A DNA stretch of 64,000 nt from Zygnema circumcarinatum (Eukaryota; Streptophyta; Zygnematophyceae; Zygnematales; Zygnemataceae), in the NCBI GenBank assembly GCA_037447605.1, contig CM074804.1, forward strand, positions 3,430,776 to 3,494,775, in the 5' to 3' direction. A program made the translations under genes and the position numbers. How positions within the stretch are numbered: the stretch's first letter is position 1; each line of letters opens with the position of its first letter. The notes below the pieces were generated by a model. That model had not been told where the DNA came from. It made no database searches and was given only the letters and a program-made list of their open reading frames with translations. Below, in pieces: positions 58,619 through 64,000 of this stretch.

Positions 58619-61404
58619 ACCGGCGCTCCAGCCGCAATCGAGTCATTTACAGCAGCATTCCGCGCATCTGCAACCGCAACCGACGTTTATTCAGCAGCAA
58701 GCAGGTCACCTGCAGCATCAGCACGTGCATACTTTACAGCAGCCACTGAGCCGTTTGCAACAGCAAGAAGGCGGATTGCAAGAATTGAATGGACTGCAAT
58801 CCGGCCAATTTCAGCAGCAGCTCGTCCATCTCGAGCAACAGCCCGGTCATACGCAACGGCAATCCGATCACTTTCCACTGCAGTCTATTCACCTGGAGCC
58901 GCAGCCCAGCCATTCCCAGCAACAACCTGGTCACCTTCAACAACTGCAAAACCATCTTCAACAGACTAATCACTTGCACCAGCAGACAAACCACTTTTCC
59001 CAGCAAGCAAGTGACATCCACCAGCAACCTAACATTCTTCGGCAACAGTCAAATCATCTTTCCCAGCAGGGTGATCTGCATGCAACTTTCTTGCGGCTAG
59101 GACAGAGTCAAGTCCAGTTGCAGAATCATTCCCTCGACGAAGGACTAGAACAGGGCCCTTTACAGGCTGGGAGTATTGACCAGGCACAGCAAGTGCTCGG
59201 GCCCAAGGATTCTAATAATGTGGAGGAACAGCAGGCCTTGTTGCAACTTGAAGGAGGGTCAGGCTCTGTGGGAGATATTGTGGAAAGAGAGGCCGACGAA
59301 CAAGACATTTCTTTGCACTCATCAAACTTGGGCCTCAAGCAACAGCGAAAGATCTATGGCTCACTTGCTACAGTGTTCGCTGCAGCTATATACTGTGAAG
59401 CCCAGGAAGGGGATGGGGTTCTTTGCACCCCCCGCGATGGAGACCATCCGCAGAATGGTCGCTATCTCTTTCAAAAGTATGTAGGAAAGATCAGTCAACA
59501 CATGTGGAGATCATGTTTATTGGGCGCTTTTTCTGCGCTTGATGGAACTTCAACTAGTCGCATCCGTTTCAAAGGTGTACAGGTGCATGTGTTTCAGGGA
59601 ATACGCTTTCGAGATGTTGCGAATCCAGAAGAGTGCGCCCGGTTTCGACAAGCAGTCTCTCGTGTTACCTTGAAGCCTGGCTTGACAGTGGGAGAACTTG
59701 AGCAGGACCTTGCCAGTTTGGCTTCGGCATGGTCTGTGATATACACTTCTCGCGAAAGGCGAATACCCACGCTGCTTCCGATTCGGGCAAATTTGCCTAG
59801 CATACCCGCAAGTCTGCACTTCTTTTCCTGTGCCTCCTATTTTTTGAACTCCGTTTGCTTGCCATTTGAATATCCCATGAAACTCTGAAGGTTAAACTTG
59901 TACGTTGACTTTTTTTTAGCACAACTTGGTGATTTTCAATTGTGAAGCAGATGTACTAAGAATGAAGATGAAGCTTACGTAATGGAGTTTATTCATTCTG
60001 CTGAACTGATTTAATCGAAAGGTTTCTTGCAGACTCTAAACCTGGCCGTGAAGTCAACATGTTGGATTTGTCACAAGCTAACCAAGATTCAACGATAGCG
60101 GCATTGTTTGGTGGTGATCGAATGAAACAACAGCCAAACAAAAAACAGAAGCTGCACAGAGCTTTACCTCAGCTTCTTGCCAAAAATTTGGCTGTTGCAA
60201 GGTGATTGTTTCACTCAAACCTCTTCCAAGCTCTTTAGTTCTACTTAGCAAATGGATGTTGTAAAGGAGACATGCTATGTGCTTGGTCCCCTTTCGGGAA
60301 CTTGGAAAAGCAATCACAGTTGCAAATTAAATTAATGAACCTCCAGTCCGTCTGCTGCAAATTTCAAACATCAACTATTAAGGAGTACAAGGTGCCTAAT
60401 CCTTGTAGAACATATCCTGATTGAACATGAAGCAGGATATGAGTGGTTCTGCTCTTGTGCACAATTGCTATACAGCCATGTAGCTAATTTACTCTTTGGA
60501 ATAGGAAACAGTGCATACGTTCCAAGAAATAAGAAATAAAACAAGTCAACAGTACTAAACAGAAGCTGGCTGTGAGCCGTCCAGGATAAGTATTCAACAA
60601 TCGACTACGAGCTTCCCAAAGTCCAGGATATTCACTTAAAAAGGCATATTAATGTATTAAGTGTCTGTACGAAACGCAAGTGGTTGATATTCCTTGACAG
60701 TGAACTTTTTGGAAACAATCCGGACAAGTCATCATTAGTTAATGGACCTAAGAATCATACATTCAACTCTTTTTTGCCTTCGAATTGTTGTATTCACTTT
60801 TTTTGTCATGGAGAAACATAATTGCTCTTTGTAAAGCAGGTCAATAGCAGGTGGAGAATTCCAAGAAACTTGCTAGCAGAAAATTGATGACATGGGATGC
60901 CGCTCTTTCTGACGCAGGGGCGTGGTACCTGCACAGCCAATACGGATTCAATATGGTGTGGGAACTACTGACGATCCCAGGGCTTGGGTTCGGCCTGAGA
61001 CTGCCCTTGACAAGCCTGCATACCGTCTTGGTCCAAAGCAGGAACAACAGGGGAAGATTCTGGTGTTCCGACTCACAGGGCTTCGAGAAGGCCTAGTCAT
61101 CAATGGCTTCCACGTTAGCTTTGCCCTGACATCAGGAGGCGGTCCTGTGACTCTCGATGCACAGCTCAAAAGCCTAGCGGTGAACGTCAATGGTAGCACT
61201 TCAATCTCTATCGTCTGCTCCATGGCACAGGTAGCACTACGGCCCCTATCTTCGCAGCAAGCCAACATGTCGGGCACTGCGGGAGCATCAGGGCTTGTTG
61301 TCCCTGTGAAGGAAGGTATCACATATTTTGTAGAGATAACTGGCGCAACTGCTGTCGGCGCTGCAGCCACTGTATACAATGTAGATGTCACTCTTACTGA
61401 CTGA
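58401..61404 (+). CDS. Gln/His-rich protein, family not recognised
   Basis: Three exons in phase (58401-59811, 60033-60201, 60918-61404) give 688 residues from MEPSLQEPSAASPSDGG. Residues 20-35 are a GQGQGQ repeat; a run of about ten Gln (about residues 62-71, CAG repeats) follows. Residues 77-230 are built from repeated Gln/His units such as NHLQQTNHLHQQTNHFSQQ. Residues from about 316 on form a compact segment (IYGSLATVFAAAIYCEAQEG, CLLGAFSALDG, GIRFRDVANPEECARFRQAV). A basic QQPNKKQKLHR nuclear-localisation-like stretch lies in exon 2. The last 160 residues are beta-rich (LREGLVINGFHVSFALTSGG, GITYFVEITGATAVG). The layout resembles transcription-associated proteins with a glutamine-rich region, but no domain family is recognised. 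The donor at 59811 is the least certain point. Confidence 0.8.
58583..58618 (+). repeat. CAG repeat coding for polyglutamine
   Basis: About ten CAG codons occur in the N-terminal part of the Gln/His-rich gene. Pure CAG usage suggests slippage-driven length variation. Confidence 0.95.
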
Positions 61405-62355
61405 AGATATCATGCCAATTGTATCACAATACGTCAACTCCAGGGCACTTAGTTTTGTTATCGAACTCCCACCAGCATTCATGTACATGCACAAGGTAGG
61501 CTTAATCCATTTTCAGTCATTGTCTGACCTTTTCTTCCAGCCCCCTCTGTGAGCCAGAGGGAGCTTCCCTTGGCATTTCCCTTGCTGTATAAATATGATT
61601 TGAACCTTCGTTCTGACACTGGTTCTTGTGGTACTGCGAGAAGATGTCCAGTTTTGAAATTTTAAAAACTATTATCGCTATAGAGTTTCCCTTTGCGGTA
61701 TGAAGCCGTGCCGCGTGTCAGAGATGTCCAGATTTGTATCTTTACGGCCAAAACGCATAAGTATTGCAGTTCTCTGTGATTGCACCGCTAACGACGCGAG
61801 CGAGCTTGTATATCTCACGGCCCCGAGATATTACATACAGCGGGTGTTCGCTTCATCTACAGTTCAGAATCGTAGCTCACCTCAGCCTGCGGTTGAGGCT
61901 CACAACTCCAGCATCGAAATCTGAGGGCAAATAGCGGTGCCGTAGTGTACTGTACAGGTCGGACCATCGGATTAACGATTGGAATGGTATCGAACCATTA
62001 GGTCACGGACCATGAGTTGCCAGAAGTTGCCAACCATTGGCATAGGACTATAGATCCGTATGTATCAAACGCGTGTATTAATACACTGTATAATACATGC
62101 GTATTATACAACATTTTCAAAATACAGTGTATTTTTAATGTATTTAACGTATTTTTTTTATTTTCGTGGTTAGTTGAACAAAATCTGATTATAATATTGA
62201 AATTCCAGCACTTGCCAAGTCACGTCACTTGCCAAACACTCAACACGTGTGACTTGGCACGTACATGTTCGTACACCTATTCCGTATATGATTTCCGTAC
62301 GGATATATGTTCCGATTGTACGGCTGTTAACAGTTGCGTTAAGGTATTATACAGT

Positions 62356-62385
62356 GTATAATACAGTATTAATACTGTATTATAC
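62356..62385. repeat. Perfect 30-bp AT-rich palindrome
   Basis: The half-site GTATAATACAGTATT is followed directly by its exact complement, with no spacer. Flanking GTATAATAC words extend the symmetry imperfectly. Confidence 0.95.
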
Positions 62386-62847
62386 ATTGTATCGAACCTC
62401 AAACTGTATAATACGGATCTATACATAGGACACAGCCAGCCATTGCCAACGGACCATCGGACCAAGACCATCGGATGCCAGTGGTTGCCAACCATTCCAA
62501 CGGTTGCAAACCATTGGCCTTAACTTTTGCCAAAAGTTACAACCATTAGATTCAATGGTTGGCAACCATTGTCTACAGACATTCTGAACGTTACAAACTC
62601 TTTTGCTGAGTTTTTATCGTAATATGCAGGATATTGGTTGAAGTGTGTCGCTACCATGACACAATATTCGACGAGGATTCAAATCATCTATTCTGTGCGC
62701 AACATTTTCCGCTTTTTAGGTAATGATTTATAATCATTGCAATGGTTGGAACCGTTGATGGGCGGACTAGTCAACCATTGGCAATCTGGATGGATGGATA
62801 ATTCAATGATGGATGGATGGTTGGATGCAGAGCGGGGGGATGATATA

Positions 62848-62945
62848 TTGAACTCACGATGGCAAAGCCATCAAACGTACATGAAGGAAATCAACATCGG
62901 GAACCAAAGGGAGCGGTCACAATGGACGAAAGGTCAAAGAAAAAG
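62848..62945 (+). mobile_element. MITE-like element, copy 5 (left half only)
   Basis: Nearly identical to the left half of the element at 6211: only about two differences are seen over more than 90 bp, including the shared GATGATATA flank. It then breaks off after AAAGAAAAAG, and the right terminal repeat is missing. It lies inside the CAACCATTGG-rich block. Confidence 0.8.
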
Positions 62946-63064
62946 TTGGATGTCAATGATTAACAATCGTTTAATGGTTGCCAACCATTGGCTTAGAACC
63001 CAATAACCCTTGCTAATTGTCGCCACCATTGGATGCCAATGGTTGCCAGCCATTGGACGGCCAA

Positions 63065-63094
63065 CCATGCCATGCCATGCCATGCCATGCCATG
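63065..63094 (+). repeat. (CCATG)6 pentanucleotide repeat
   Basis: Six tandem CCATG units upstream of the APRT gene. Confidence 0.95.
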
Positions 63095-63266
63095 CAATGG
63101 TCCGACATGGGCAACGCCATATCTAGAGCGTACCGTATCGCCAGTGCGGTATGGGCCGTATCGAATAGCGGCTCCATCCCATGTGGTCCCCCCCCTTCCT
63201 CCTGCACCACTCTCCCTCAATCCTAACTCCCCCTTCCCTCCCTCCTGCCCTCTCCGCCCTTCAGCC

Positions 63267-63632
63267 ATGTCCGCCACACAAGCGGGCGATGTCCGCGTGG
63301 CGCGCATAGCGGAGTCCGTGCGTGCCATCCCTGACTGGCCTATACCCGGTGAGAGCGCTCGCCTGTGCAGGGCACGCTCCTCCATGGCGCCACCTCAGGA
63401 AATGGCCCGAGGGAGGATGCTATTGTGCTCGTGTTGCCGTTTTTGGTCTTTGGCGCTCCACCTGCATTCGAACAGGGCATTTTGAAAGTATGCGAGCAAC
63501 TTTGCGTGTTTGAATGAGCAGGAATTTTGTTTCGCGACATTACCACGCTGTTGCTTGATCCTCAGGCCTTCCGCGACACCATCGATATTTTTGTCGAGCG
63601 CTACAAGGACTACGGTCTGACTGCTGTGGCTG
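63267..63632 (+). CDS. APT: Adenine phosphoribosyltransferase (3' part outside window)
   Basis: This purine-salvage enzyme converts adenine and PRPP to AMP. Two exons in phase (63267-63348 and 63522-63632) encode the first 64 residues: MSATQAGDVRVARIAESVRA, IPDWPIPGILFRDITTLLLD, and FVERYKDYGLTAVAG. The IPxxPxPGILFRDITTLL block is diagnostic of APRT. The PRPP-binding VDDLLATGGT-type motif would be encoded by later exons to the right of the window. Confidence 0.95.
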
Positions 63633-64000
63633 GTATGCATAGCCTCTGCACTTGTTTGAGTGGCTGTGGGAAAACATTGGCCTGCATTTCGATCAGGGGA
63701 TCGTTGTGGTGGCCAATGCAGGGTTGGGGCGCACATGTTTACGGACAAAATAAACGAGTTTGCAGACTGGCGTAATCAAGAAGCAAACATTGTTGACAAC
63801 TTGGAAGGAATAAAGTAACCGGGGTTTATGTCGACTGTGCTGAAACCACACGTTCGAGGATCTTTGTATATCAGAGTTAATTAAGGGCCATTCAGCGGAG
63901 TTGACTCGTAAATCGTAGGATCTATGGATTTGTAATCAGTTGAATCATCAGGTGCAATTTGTGCATCTGGTGTAGCCTAGCCTGCCCGACTCTTCAGCGT
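63633..64000 (+). other. APRT intron, cut by window end
   Basis: This follows the GT donor at 63633. No exon with the next conserved APRT segment (EARGFILGPP-type) is seen before the window ends. Confidence 0.6.

Larger units (their letters stand above)
61405..63266. other. Intergenic region rich in palindromic and simple repeats
   Basis: The left 500 bases are ordinary. From about 62010 to 63070 the word CAACCATTGG and its complement recur many times, often as near-palindromes (for example AATGGTTGGCAACCATT at 62553-62569). Two AT-rich GTATAATAC clusters (62080-62110 and 62340-62412), (GATG)n at 62785-62830 and (CCATG)6 at 63065-63094 are also present. No gene was recognised. The right end is the promoter of the APRT gene. 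Confidence 0.7.

Noticed and set aside
57713-58620. Long minus-strand frames (135-216 residues) opposite the Gln-rich gene
   Set aside because: They mirror the GC-rich promoter and CAG repeat of the plus-strand gene (poly-Ala and Pro/Arg) and have no independent support.
60851-61096. Frame starting MENSKKLASRKLMTWDAA overlapping the last exon of the Gln-rich gene
   Set aside because: It is in a different frame from the C-terminal domain; the acceptor GACGCAG at 60911-60917 restores phase with the previous exon and leaves this stretch intronic.

Overview
The window is eukaryotic nuclear DNA, most likely from a green plant of the streptophyte line (a charophyte-type alga fits the gene density best; this is an inference). 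The reasons are: many short GT-AG introns with T-rich acceptors; a plant-type E2 enzyme starting [11 protein letters not shown]; plant-type protein phosphatase 7; GPAT9; a plastid-type YchF GTPase with a leader peptide; an SRC2-like C2 protein; and about one gene per 5 kb. I built the gene models by hand from splice sites and codon phase. Nine of the twelve models keep codon phase through every annotated exon. The first and last genes are cut by the window edges, and the LRR gene has unresolved middle exons.

Layout, left to right: a CCA-adding/poly(A)-polymerase-family enzyme (+, 5' end outside the window); a 3.8-kb intergenic stretch carrying two copies of a small inverted-repeat element and a 536-bp transposon-like element with an 8-bp target duplication; a 1022-residue Ser/Pro/Arg-rich coiled-coil protein that I do not recognise (+, 14 exons, with a poly-C/N assembly gap in its last intron); a six-kelch propeller protein (-); aldose 1-epimerase (+); PP7 phosphatase (-); a leucine-rich-repeat protein (+) whose ATG is only 92 bp from that of PP7; a UBC4/5/6-type (UBE2H-like) E2 (+); a SEC14/CRAL-TRIO lipid-transfer protein (+); a single-exon C2/proline-rich SRC2-like protein (-); plastid-type YchF GTPase (+) with a diverged extra copy of its P-loop exon; GPAT9 glycerol-3-phosphate acyltransferase (-); a Gln/His-rich protein of unknown family (+); and adenine phosphoribosyltransferase (+, cut off on the right).

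The neighbours do not form a pathway. They are housekeeping functions: RNA end processing, sugar anomer interconversion, protein dephosphorylation, ubiquitin transfer, lipid transfer, glycerolipid synthesis, a plastid ATPase/GTPase and purine salvage. Several adjacent pairs are head-to-head and probably share promoters: kelch/epimerase, PP7/LRR, C2/YchF and GPAT9/Q-rich.

The most unusual items are the degenerate duplicate P-loop exon in YchF, the two large proteins without a recognised family, the small dispersed inverted-repeat family (five traces, one pair nearly identical), the element with an 8-bp duplication, several micro-exons, and a palindrome-rich 1-kb block upstream of the adenine phosphoribosyltransferase gene. 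I saw no convincing tRNA, rRNA, CRISPR or large transposon gene.
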